This document shows positions 1 through 11,651 of a DNA stretch of 64,000 nucleotides, one piece after another. Positions within the stretch are counted from its first letter, which is position 1; each line of letters starts with the position of its first letter. The DNA lies in assembly GCA_029207755.1 (NCBI GenBank), contig JARCOQ010000217.1, positions 62,001 through 126,000 of the forward strand. The letters run 5' to 3'. The notes under the pieces are model-generated. The model was not told where the DNA came from and searched no databases. It worked only from the letters and a program-made list of their open reading frames with translations. A program made the translations under genes and the position numbers. Source of the DNA: Chamaea fasciata (taxonomy: Eukaryota > Chordata > Aves > Passeriformes > Sylviidae).

Positions 1-1446
1 GGGGACAGGCAGGGCACCTCAGAGACACCCAGGGCACACCCAGGGACACCTAAGGGACAGCCAGGGCACCCTAGGGACAGCCAGGGCACCCCCAGGGCCA
101 CCGAGGGGACAGCCAGGGCACCCCCAGGGACATCTAGAGGTCAGGCAGGGCACCCCAGGGACACCTAGGGGACAGCCGGGGCACCCCCAGGGACAGCCAG
201 GGCACCCCCAGGGTCACTGACGAGACAGCCAGGGCATCCCAGGGACACTTGGGGAACAGCCTGGGGACCCCCAGGGACACCCTGTGCACCCCCAGGAACA
301 CCCAGGGCACCCCCAGGGACACCTAGGGGACAGCCAGGGAACTCCAGGGACACCCTGTGCACCCCCAGGGACACCCAGGGCACACCCAGGGACACCTAGG
401 GCACAGCCAGGGTACCCTAGGGACAGCCAGGGCACCCCCAGGGACACCTAGGGGACAGCCAGGGCCCCCCCAGGGACACCTAGGGGACAGCCAGGGAACC
501 CCAGAGACACCCTGTGCACCCCCAGGGACACCCAGGGCACCCCCAGGGACACCTAGGGGACAGGCAGGGCACCTCAGAGACACCCAGGGCACACCCAGGG
601 ACACATAAGGGACAGCCAGGGCACCCTAGGGACAACCAGGGCACCCCCAGGGCCACCGAGGGGACAGCCAGGGCACCCCCAGGGACACCTAGAGGACAGG
701 CAGGGCACCCCAGGGACACCTAGGGGACAGCCGGGGCACCCCCAGGGACAGCCAGGGCACCCCTAGGGAAACCTAGGGGAGAACCGGGGCACCCCCAGGG
801 ACACCTAGGGGAAAGCCAGGGCACCCCAGGGACACCCAGGGCACCCCCAGGGACACCTAGGGGACCTCCAGGGCACCCCAGGGACACCCTGTGCACCTCC
901 AGGGACACCCAGGGCACGCCCAGGGCACCCCAGAGACAGCCAGGGCACCCCCAGGGACACCTAGGGGACAGCCAGGGAACCCCAGAGACAGCCAGGACCC
1001 TCCCAGGGACACCTAGGGGACAGGCAGGGCACCCCCAGGGACAGCCATGGCTCCCCCAGGGACACCGAGGGGACAGCCGGGGCACCCCCAGGGACACCTA
1101 GGGGACAGCCAGGGTACCCCAGGGACACCCTGTGCACGCCCATGGAACCCCAGGGCACCCTCAGGGCACCCCAGGGACAGCCAGGGCACCCCCAGGGACA
1201 CCTAGGAGACAGCCAGGGCCTCCTCAGGGACACCTAGGGGACAGTCAGGGCACCCCAGGGACACCCAGGGCACCCCCAGGGACACGTAGGGGACAGCCAG
1301 GGCACCCCCAGGGACACCTAGGGGACAGCCAGGGAACCCCAGAGAAAGCCAGGACCCTTCCAGGGACACCTAGGGGACAGGCAGGGCACCCCCAGGGACA
1401 GCCATGGCTCCCCCAGGGACAGCCAGGGCCCACCAGGGACACCTAG
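1..1446 (+). repeat. Higher-order module, 5.57-kb duplication, copy 1 (cut by window edge)
   Basis: This stretch is collinear with 5,567-6,975. Shared variants fall at a constant offset of 5,566 bp up to about position 1,097. Beyond a unit-sized (about 32 bp) deletion near 1,140-1,170 in copy 2, the offset is about 5,534. Shared landmarks include CACTGACGAGACAGCC near 214 (partner 5,781), a GGGGACCCCC variant near 265, and a CCATGGCTCCCCC variant near 1,045. The module starts before the window, so its true length cannot be seen. Confidence 0.85.
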
Positions 1447-4400
1447 CAGACAGCCAGGGCTCCCCAGAGACACCCACGGCACACCCAGGGACACCTAAGG
1501 GACAGCCAGGGCACCCTAGGGACAGCCAGGGTACCCCCTAGGACACTTAGGGGACAGCCAGGGCACCCCCAGGGACACTCAGGGCACCCCCAGGGACACC
1601 TAGGGGACACCCAGAGCACCCCAGGGACACCCTGTGCACCCCCAGGGACACCCAGGGCACACCCAGCGACACCTAGGGCACAGCCAGGGCACCCTAGGGA
1701 CAGCCAGGGCACCCCCAAGGACACCTAGGGGACAGGCAGGGCACCCCCAGGCACACCGAGGGGACAGCCAGGGCACCCTAGGGACAGCCAGGGCAACCCC
1801 AGGGACACCCAGGGCACGCCCAGGGACACCTAGGGGACAGCCTGGGCACCCCCAGGGACACCAAGGGGACAGCCATGGCTCCCCCAGGGACAGCCAGAGC
1901 ACCCCCAGGGACACCTAGGGGAGAGCCAGGGCACCCCAGGGCACCCCAGGGACACCCAGGGCGCCCCAGGGACACGTAGGGGACAGCCAGGGCACCCACA
2001 GGGACAGCCAGGGCACCCCCATGAACAGCAAGGAGACAGCCAGGGCCCCCCCAGGGACACCTAGGGGACAGCCAGGGCACCCCAGGGACACCCAGAGCAC
2101 CCCCAGGGACGCCTAGGGGACCTCCAGGGCACCCCCAGGGACACGTACGAGACAGCCAGGGAACCCCAGGGACACCCTGTGCACCCCAAGGGACACCCAG
2201 GGCACACCCAGGGACACCTAGGGGACAGCCGGGGCACACCCAGGGACACGTAGGGGACAGCCAGGGCACCCCAGGGACACGTACGGGACAGCCAGGGACC
2301 CCCAGGGACACGTAGGGGACAGCCAGGCTACCCCAGGGACACCCAGGGCACCCCCAGGGACACCTTGGGGACAGACAGGGAACCCCAGGGTCACCCTGGG
2401 CACCCCCAGGGACACCCAGGGCACCCCCAGGGACACCTAGGGGACAGCCAGGGCCCCCCCAGGGACACCTAGTGGACAGCCAGGGAACCCCAGGGACACC
2501 CTGTGCACCCCCAGGGACACCCAGGGCACACCCAGGGTCACCTAGGGGACAGCCAGGGCCCCCCCAGGGACACCTAGGGGACAGCCAGGGCACTCCTGGG
2601 ACAGCCAGGGCACCCTCAGGGACACGTAGGGGACAGCCAGGGCACCCCAGAGACAGCCAGGGCCTCCCCAGGGACACCTAGGGGACAGTCAGGGCACCCC
2701 AGGGACACCCAGGGCACCCCCAGGGACACCTAGGGGACGGCCAGGGCCCTCCCAGGGACACCTAGGGGACAGCCATGGATCCCCCAGGGACAGCCAGAGA
2801 AGCCCCAGGGACACCTAGGGGACAGCCAGGGCCCCCCCAGGGACACCTAGGGGACAGCCAGGGACACCTAAGGGACAGCCAGGGCACCCTAGGGACAGCA
2901 AGGGCACCCCCAGAGACACTGAGGGCACAGCCAGGGCACCCCCTAGGACACTTAGGGGACAGGCAGGGCACCCCCAGGGACACCGAGGGGACAGCCAGGG
3001 CACCCCCAGGGACACATAGAGGACAGGCAGGGCACCCCAGGGACACCTAGGGGACAGTCAGGGCACCCCAGGGACACCCAGGGAACCCCCAGGGACAACT
3101 AGGCGACAGCCGGGGCACCCCCAGGGACACCTAGGGGACAGCCAGGACCCCCCCAGGGACACCTAGGGTACAGGCAGGGCACCCCCAGGGACAGCCAGTG
3201 CAACCCCAGGGACACCTAGGGGACAGCCAGGGCCCCCCCAGGGACACCTAAGGGACAGCCAGGGCACCCTAGGGACAGCCAGGGCACCCCCAGAGACACC
3301 GAGGGCACAGCCAGGGCACCCTAGAAACAGCCAGGGCACCCCCTAGGACACTTGGGGGACAGGCAGGGCACCCCCAGGGACACCTAGAGGACAGCCAGGG
3401 CACCCCAGGGACACCTAGGGGACAGCCAGGGCACCCTATGGACAGCCAGGGCACCCCCAGGGACACACAGGGCACCTCCAGGGACACCGAGGGGACAGCC
3501 AGGGCACCCCCAGGGACACCTAGGGGACAGCCAGGGCACCCCAGGGACACCCTGTGCACGCCCAGGGACACCCAGGGCACCCCCAGGGCACCCCAGGGAC
3601 AGCCAGGGCACCCCCAGGGACACCTAGGAGACAGCCAGGGCCCCCTCAGGGACACCTAGGGGACAGTCAGGGCACCCCAGGGACACCCAGGGCACCCCCA
3701 GGGACACGTAGGGGACAGCCAGGGAACCCCAGAGACAGCCAGGACCCCCCCAGGGACACCTAGGGGACAGGCAGGGCACCCCCAGGGACAGCCATGGCTC
3801 CCCCAGAGACAGCCAGGGCTCCCCAGAGACACCCAGGGCACTCCCAGGGACACCTAAGGGACAGCCAGGGCACCCTAGGGACAGCCAGGGTACCCCCTAG
3901 GACACTTAGGGGACAGCCAGGGCACCCCCAGGGACACTCAGGGCACCCCCAGGGACACCTAGGGGATAGCCGGGGCACCCCCAGGGACACACAGGGGACA
4001 GCCATGGCTCCCCCAGGGACAGCCAGAGCATCCCCAGGGACACCTAGGGGACAGCCAGGGCCACCCCATGGACACCTAGGGGACACCCAGGGCACCCCAG
4101 GGCAACCCAGGGACACCCAGGGCACCCCAGAGACACGTAGGGGACAGCCAGGGCACCCACAGGGACACCCAGGGCACCCCCAGGGACGCCTAGGGGACCT
4201 CCAGGGCACCCCCAGGGACACGTACGGGACAGCCAGGGAACCCCAGGCACACCCTGTGCACCCCCAGGGACAGCCAGGGCACCCCCAGGTACACCTAGGT
4301 GACAGCCTGGGCACCCCCAGGGACAGCCAGGCCACCCCCAGGGACAGCGAGGGCACAGCCAGGGCACCTCCAGGGACAGCCAGGGCACCCCCTAGGACAC

Positions 4401-5566
4401 TTAGGCGACAGGCAGGGCACCCCCAGGGACACCTAGAGGACAGCCAGGGCACCCCAGGGACACCCAGGGGACAGCCAGGGCACCCTATGGACAGCCAGGG
4501 CACTCCCAGGGACACCTAGGGGACAGCCAGGGGCACCCCCAGGGACACCCAGGGCACCCCCAGGGACACCTAGGGGACCGCCGGGGAACCCCCAGGGACA
4601 CCTAGGGGACAGCCAGTGCACGCCTGGGACACCCTGTGCACCCCCAGGGGCACCCAGGGCACCCCCAGGGACACGTAGGGGACAGCCAGGGCAACCCCAT
4701 GGACACCTAGGAGACAGCCAGGGCCCCCCCAGGGACACCTTGGGGACAGCCAGGGCCCCCCCAGGGACACCTTGGGGACAGCCAGGGAACCCCAGGGACA
4801 CCCTGTGCACCCCCAGGAACACCCAGGGCACCCCCAGGGACACCTAGGGGACAGCCAGGGAACCCCAGGGACACCCTGTGCACCCCCAGGGACACCCAGG
4901 GCACACCCAGGGACACCTAGGGCACAGCCAGGGCACCCTAGGGACAGCCAGGGCACCCCCAAGGACACCTAGGGGACAAGCAGGGCACCCCCAGGGACAA
5001 CTAGGGGACAGCCAGGGCAGCCTAGGGACAGCGAGGGCACCCCCAGGGACACCTAGGGGATAGGCAGGGCACCCCAGGGAACCCCAGGGACACCCAGGGC
5101 ACCCCAGGGACACGTAGGGACAGCCAGGGCAGCCACAGGGACACCCAGGGCACCCCCAGGGACACCTGGGGGACCTCCAGGGCACCCCCAGGGACACGTA
5201 CGGGACAGCCAAGGAACCCCAAGGACACGCTGTGCACCCCCACGGACACCCAGGGCACCCCCAGGGACACCTAGGGGACAGCCAGGGCACCCCAGGGCAC
5301 CCCAGGGACACCCAGGGCACCCCAGGGACACGTAGGGGACAGCCAGGGCAACCCCATGGACACCTAGGAGACAGCCAGGGCCCCCCCAGGGACACCTAGG
5401 GGACAGCCAGGGCACCCCCAGGGACACCTAGGAGACATCCATGGCCCCCCCAGGGAAGCCTAGGGGACCTCCAGGGCACCCCCAGGGACACGTACGGGAC
5501 AGCCAGGGAACCCCAGGGACACCCTGTGCACCCCCAGGGACACCCAGGGCACCCCCAGGGACACCT
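1447..5566 (+). repeat. Array segment with mixed modules, no gene
   Basis: Only the 10/11-bp-subunit array is present. It holds one stretch (2,762-3,050) with a near copy far to the right at 45,936-46,224. It also holds a stretch near 4,430-4,640 (CACCCTATGGACAGCC followed by GTGCACGCCTGGG) whose relatives recur near 10,530, 14,270, 16,970, 22,060, 26,050, 27,890 and 33,110. The segment 4,980-5,400 resembles 10,960-11,500 and 14,730-15,290. Nothing outside the repeat is visible. Confidence 0.85.
2762..3050 (+). repeat. Module shared across the island (left member)
   Basis: A 289-bp ordered set of variants starting at a CCATGGATCCCCC subunit. It continues through CTAAGGGACAGCC, GACAGCAAGGGCACC, GACACTGAGGGCACAGCC and CCCCCTAGGACACTTAGGGG. 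The same order with few changes occurs at 45,936-46,224, 43,174 bp away and on the other side of the island. CCATGGATCCCCC was seen only in these two places. Confidence 0.8.
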
Positions 5567-6975
5567 AGGGGACAGGCAGGGCACCTCAGAGACACCCAGG
5601 GCACACCCAGGGACACCTAAGGGACAGCCAGGGCACCCTAGGGACAGCCAGGGCACCCCCAGGGCCACCGAGGGGACAGCCAGGGCACCCCCTGGGACAT
5701 CTAGAGGTCAGGCAGGGCACCCCAGGGACACCTAGGGGACAGCCAGGCACCCCCAGGGACAGCCAGGGCACCCCCAGGGTCACTGACGAGACAGCCAGGG
5801 CATCCCAGGGACACTTGGGGAACAGCCTGGGGACCCCCAGGGACACCCTGTGCACCCCCAGGAACACCCAGGGCACCCCCAGGGACACCTAGGGGACAGC
5901 CAGGGAACTCCAGGGACACCCTGTGCACCCCCAGGGACACCCAGGGCACACCCAGGGACACCTAGGGCACAGCCAGGGTACCCTAGGGACAGCCAGGGCA
6001 CCCCCAGGGACACCTAGGGGACAGCCAGGGCCCCCACAGGGACACCTAGGGGACAGCCAGGGAACCCCAGAGACACCCTGTGCACCCCCAGGGACACCCA
6101 GGGCACCCCCAGGGACACCTAGGGGACAGGCAGGGCACCTCAGAGACACCCAGGGCACACCCAGGGACACATAAGGGACAGCCAGGGCACCCTAGGGACA
6201 GCCAGGGCACCCCCAGGGCCACCGAGGGGACAGCCAGGGCACCCCCAGGGACACCTAGAGGACAGGCAGGGTACCCCAGGGACACCTAGGGGACAGCCAG
6301 GGCACCCTAGGGAGAGCCAGGGCACCCCCAGGGACACCTAGGGGAGAACCGGGGCACCCCCAGGGACACCTAGGGGACAGCCAGGGCACCTCAGGGACAC
6401 CCAGGGCACCCCCAGGGACACCTAGGGGACCTCCAGGGCACCCCAGGGACACCCTGTGCACCTCCAGGGACACCCAGGGCACGCCCAGGGCACCCCAGAG
6501 ACAGCCAGGGCAACCCCAGGGACACCTAGGGGACAGCCAGGGAACCCCAGAGACAGCCAGGACCCTCCCAGGGACACCTAGGGGACAGGCAGGGCACCCC
6601 CAGGGACAGCCATGGCTCCCCCAGGGACACCGAGGGGACAGCCGGGGCACCCCCAGGGACACCTAGGGGACAGCCAGGGCACCCCAGAGACACCCTGTGC
6701 ACGCCCAGGGACAGCCAGGGCACCTCCAGGGACACCTAGGAGACAGCCAGGGCCCCCTCAGGGACACCTAGGGGACAGTCAGGGCACCCCAGGGACACCC
6801 AGAACACCCCCAGGGACACGTAGGGGACAGCCAGGGCACCCCCAGGGACACCTAGGGGACAGCCAGGGAACCCCAGAGACAGCCAGGACCCCCCCAGGGA
6901 CACCTAGGGGACAGGCAGGGCACCCCCAGGGACAGCCATGGCTCCCCCAGGGACAGCCAGGGCCCCCCCAGGGAC
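5567..6975 (+). repeat. Higher-order module, 5.57-kb duplication, copy 2
   Basis: Near copy of 1-1,446. Scattered substitutions and one roughly 32-bp (single-unit) length difference separate the copies. Similarity fades near 6,970, after the CCATGGCTCCCCCAGGGACAGCC landmark, where copy 1 continues with a different order of variants. Confidence 0.8.
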
Positions 6976-7639
6976 ACCTAGGGGACAGCCAGGGCACCCC
7001 CAGGGACACTCAGGGCACCCCCACGGACACCAAGGGGACAGCCGGAGCACCCCGAGGGACACCTAGGGGACAGCCAGGGCACCCTAGGGACAGCCAGGGC
7101 ACCCCCAAGGACACCTAGGGAACAGGCAGGGCACCCCCAGGGACACCGATGGCACCCCCAGGGACACCTAGGGGACAGCCTGGGCACCCCCAGGGACACC
7201 AAGGGGACAGCCATGGCTCCCACAGGGACAGCCAGAGCACCCCCAGGGACACCTAGGGGACAGCCAGGGCCCCCCCAGGGACAGCTAGGGGACAGCCAGG
7301 GCACCCCAGGGACACCCAGGGCACCCCCAGGGACACCTAGAGGACAGGCAGGGCACCCCCAGGGACACCTAGGGGACAGTCAGGGCACACCAGGGACACC
7401 CAGGGCACCCCCAGGGACACCTAGGGGACAGCCTGGGCACCCCCAGGGACACCTAGGGGACAGCCAGGGCACTCCAGGGACAGCCAGGGCACCCTCAGGG
7501 ACACGTAGGGGACAGCCAGGGAACCCCAGAGACAGCCAGGGCCCCCCCAGGGACACCTAGGGGACAGTCAGGGCACCCTAGGGACAGCCAGGGCACCCCC
7601 AGGGATACCCAGGGCACCCCCAGGGACACCTAGGGGACA
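6976..7639 (+). repeat. Array segment between duplications, no gene
   Basis: Ordinary 32- and 52-bp units with the CCATGGCTCCC landmark near 7,213 and CACGTAGGGG variants. No non-repeat sequence is visible. Confidence 0.8.
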
Positions 7640-10600
7640 GCCAGGGTACCCCCAGGGACACCAAGGGGACAGCCATGGCTCCCCCAGGGACAGCCAGAGC
7701 ACCCCCAGGGACACCTAGGGGACAGCCAGGGCCCCCCCATGGACACCTAGGGGACAGCCAGGGCACCCCAGGGCACCCCAGGGACACCCAGGGCACCCCA
7801 GGGACACGTAGGGGACAGCCAGAGCACCCACAGGGACAGCCAGGGCACCCCCAGGGACACCTAGGAGACAGCCAGGGCCCCCCCAGGGACACCTAGGGGA
7901 CAGCCACGGAACCCCAGGGACACCCTGTGCACCCCCAGGGACACCCAGGGCACCCCCAGGGACACCTAAGGGACAGCCAGGGCACCCTAGGGACAGACAG
8001 GGCACCCCCAGGGCCACCGAGGGGACAGCCACGGCACCCCCAGGGACACCTAGAGGACAGGCAGGGCACCCCAGGGACACCTAGGGGACAGCCGGGGCAC
8101 CCCCAGTGACAGCCAGGGCACCCCCAGGGACACTGACGAGACAGCCAGGGCATCCCAGGGACTCTTAGGGAACAGCCTGGACACCACCAGGGACAGCCAG
8201 GGCACCCCCAGGGACACCTAGGGGACAACCGGGGCACCCCCAGGGACACCCAGGGCACCCCCAGGGACACCTAGGGGACCTCCAGGGCACCCCAGGGACA
8301 CCCTGTGCACCTCCAGGGACACCCAGGGCACCCCCAGGGCACCCCAGAGACAGCCAGGGCACCCCCAGGGACACCTAGGGGACAGTCAGGGAACCCCAGA
8401 GACAGCCAGGACCCTCCCAGGGACACCTAGGGGACAGGCAGGGCACCCCCAGGGACAGCCATTGCTCCCCCAGGGACAGCCAGGGCCCTCCATGGACACC
8501 TAGGAATCAGCCAGGGCTCCCCAGAGACACCCAGGGCACACCCAGGGACACCTAAGGGACAGCAAGGGCACCCTAGGGACAGCCAGGGTACCCCCTAGGA
8601 CACATAGGGGACAGCCAGGGCACCCCCAGGGACACTCAGGGCACCCCCAGGGACACCTAGGGGACAGCCGGGGCACCGCAGGGCACACCCAGCGACACCT
8701 AGGGCACAGCCAGGGCACCCTAGGGACAGCCAGGGCACCCCCAGGGATACCCAGGGCACCCCCAGGGACACCTAGGGGACAGCCTGGGCACCCCCAGGGA
8801 CACCAAGGGGACAGCCATGGCTCCCCCAGGGACAGCCAGAGCACCCCCAGGGACACTGACGAGACAGCCAGGGCATCCCAGAGACACTTGGGGAACAGCC
8901 TGGGCACCCCCAGGGACAGCCAGGGCAGCCCCAGGGACACCTAGGGGACAACCGGGGCACCCCCAGGGAGACCTAGGGGACAGCCAGGGCATCCCAGGGA
9001 CACCCAGGGCACACCCAGGGACACCTAGGGGACCTCCAGGGCACCCCAGGGACACCCTGTGCACCTCCAGGGACACCCAGGGCACCCCCAGGGCACCCCA
9101 GAGACAGCCAGGGCACCCCCAGGGACACCTAGGGGACAGCCAGGGAACCCCAGAGACAGCCAGGACCCTCCCAGGGACACCTAGGGAACAGGCAGGGCAC
9201 CCCCAGGGACAGCCATGGCTCCCCCAGGGACACCGAGGGGACAGCCGGGGCACCCCCAGGGACACCTAGGGGACAGCCAGGGCACCCCAGGGACACCCTG
9301 TGCACGCCCAGGGACACCCAGGGCACCCCCAGGGCACCCAGGGACAGCCAGGGCACCCCCAGGGACACCTAGGGGACAGCCAGGGCCCCCTCAGGGACAC
9401 CTAGGGGACAGTCAGGGCACCCCAGGGACACCCAGGGCACCCCCAGGGACACGTAGGGGACAGCCAGGGCACCCCCAGGGACACCTAGGGGACAGCCAGG
9501 GAACCCCAGAGACAGCCAGGACCCCCCCAGGGACACCTAGGGGACAGGCAGGGCACCCTAGGGACAGCCAGGGTACCCCCTAGGACACTTAGGGGACAGC
9601 CAGGGCACCCCCAGGGACACTCAGGGCACCCCCAGGGACACCTAGGGGACAGCCGGGGCAGCCCCAGGGACACCTAGGGGACAGCCAGGGCACCCCCGGG
9701 ACACCCTGTGCACCCCCAGGGACACCCACGGCACACCCAGCGACACCTAGGGCACAGCCAGGGCACCCTAGGGACAGCCAGGGCACCCCCAAGGACACCT
9801 AGGGGACATGCAGGGCACACCCAGGCACACATAGGGGACAGCCAGGGCACCCTAGGGACAGCCAGGGCAACCCCAGGGACACCCAGGGCACCCCCAGGGA
9901 CACCTAGGGGACAGCCTGGGCACCCCCAGGGACACCAAGGGGACAGCCATGGCTCCCCAAGGGACAGCCAGAGCACCCCCAGGGACACCTAGGGGACAGC
10001 CAGGGCCACCCCATGGACACCTAGGGGACAGCCAGGGCACCCCAGGGCACCCCAGGGACACCCAGGGCACCCCAGGGACAAGTAGGGGACAGCCAGGGCC
10101 CCCCCAGGGACAGCTAGGGGACAGCCAGGGCACCCCAGGGACAGCCAGGGCACCCCCAGGGACACCCTGTGCACCCCCAGGGACACCCAGGGCACCCCCA
10201 GGGACACCTAGGGGACAGCCAGGGCTCCCCAGAGACACCCAGGGCACACCCAGGGACACCTAGGGTACAGCCTGGGCACCCCCAGGGACAGCCAGGGCAT
10301 CCCCCAGGGACACCTAGGGGACAGCCGGGGCACCCCCGGGACACCTAGGGGACAGCCAGGGCACTCCAGGGACAGCCAGGCCACCCCCAGGGACAGCGAG
10401 GGCACAGCCAGGGCACCCCCAGGGAAAGCCAGGGCACCCCCTAGGACACTCAGGGGACAGGCAGGTCACCCCCAGGGACACATAGAGGACAGCCAGGGCA
10501 CCCCAGGGACACCCAGGGGACAGCCAGGGCACCCTATCGACAGCCAGGGCACTCCCAGGGACACCTATAGGACAGCCAGGGTCACCCCCAGGAACACCCA

Positions 10601-11540
10601 GGGCACCCCCAGGGACACCTAGGGGACAGCCGGGGCACCCCCAGGGACACCTAGGGGACAGCCAGTGCACCCCTGGGACACCCTGTGCACCCCCAGGGGC
10701 ACCCAGGGCACCCCCAGGGCACCCCAGAGACAGCCAGGGCAACCCCAGGGCCACCTAGGGGACAGTAGGGCCCCCCCAGGGACGCCTTGGAGACACACAG
10801 GGAACCCCAGGGACACACTGTGCACCCCCAGGAACACCCAGGGCACCCCCAGGGACACCTAGGGGACAGCCAGGGAACCCCAGGGACACCCTGTGCACCC
10901 CCAGGGACACCCAGGGCACACCCAGGGACACCTAGGGCACAGCCAGGGCACCCCCAAGGACACCTAGGGGACAAGCAGGGCACAAGCAGGGACACCTAGG
11001 GGACAGCCAGGGCAGCCTAGGGCAGCGAGGGCACCCCCAGGGACACCTAAGGGACAGGCAGGGCACCCCAGGGCACCCCAGGGACACCCAGGGCACCCCA
11101 GGGACACGTAGGGACAGCCAGGGCACCCACAGGGACACCCAGGGCACCCCCAGGGACACCTGGGGGACCTCCAGGGCACCCCCAGGGACACGTACGGGAC
11201 AGCCAAGGAACCCCAGGGACACGCTGTGCACCCCTAGGGACACCCAGGGCACCCCCAGGGACACCTAGGGGACAGGCAGGGCACCCCAAAGACACCTAGA
11301 GGACAGACAGGGCGTCCCCAGGGACACCTAGGGGACAGCCAGGGCACCCCAGGGACAGCGAGGGCACCCCCAGAGACACGTAGAGGACAGGCAGGGCACC
11401 CCCAGGGACACCTAGGGGACAGCCAGGGCACCCCAGGGCACCCCAGGGACACCCAGGGCACCCCAGGGACACGTAGGGGACAGCCAGGGCAACCCCATGG
11501 ACACCTAGGAGACAGCCAGTGCCCCCCCAGGGACACCTAA
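7640..11540 (+). repeat. About 4-kb tandem duplication, copy 1
   Basis: Collinear with about 11,652-15,300. The offset is 4,012 bp at the start, then 4,064 (a 52-bp difference, one five-subunit unit) across about 7,900-8,600. It is 4,464 across about 8,720-9,370, 3,740 across about 9,850-10,750, and 3,760 (a 20-21 bp difference, one two-subunit step) across about 10,900-11,540. Landmarks include CACTGACGAG at 8,131 and 8,854 (partners 12,195 and 13,318). The unit-sized steps fit unequal exchange in register. Confidence 0.8.
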
Positions 11541-11651
11541 GGGACAGCAAGGGCACCCTAGGGACAGCCAGGGTACCCCCTAGGACACATAGGGGACAGG
11601 CAGGGCACCCCCAGGGACACTCAGGGCACCCCCAGGGACACCTAGGGGACA

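Noticed and set aside
1778..2677. Minus-strand open frame of about 299 codons
   Set aside because: Same low-complexity repeat translation; overlapping frames on both strands are equally open. No start context, domain or non-repeat sequence.
3794..4519. Plus-strand open frame of about 241 codons, rich in Gly, Pro, Gln and His, collagen-like at a glance
   Set aside because: No regular Gly-X-Y periodicity. The frame follows from the 10/11-bp subunits and ends at a CCTAGG stop.
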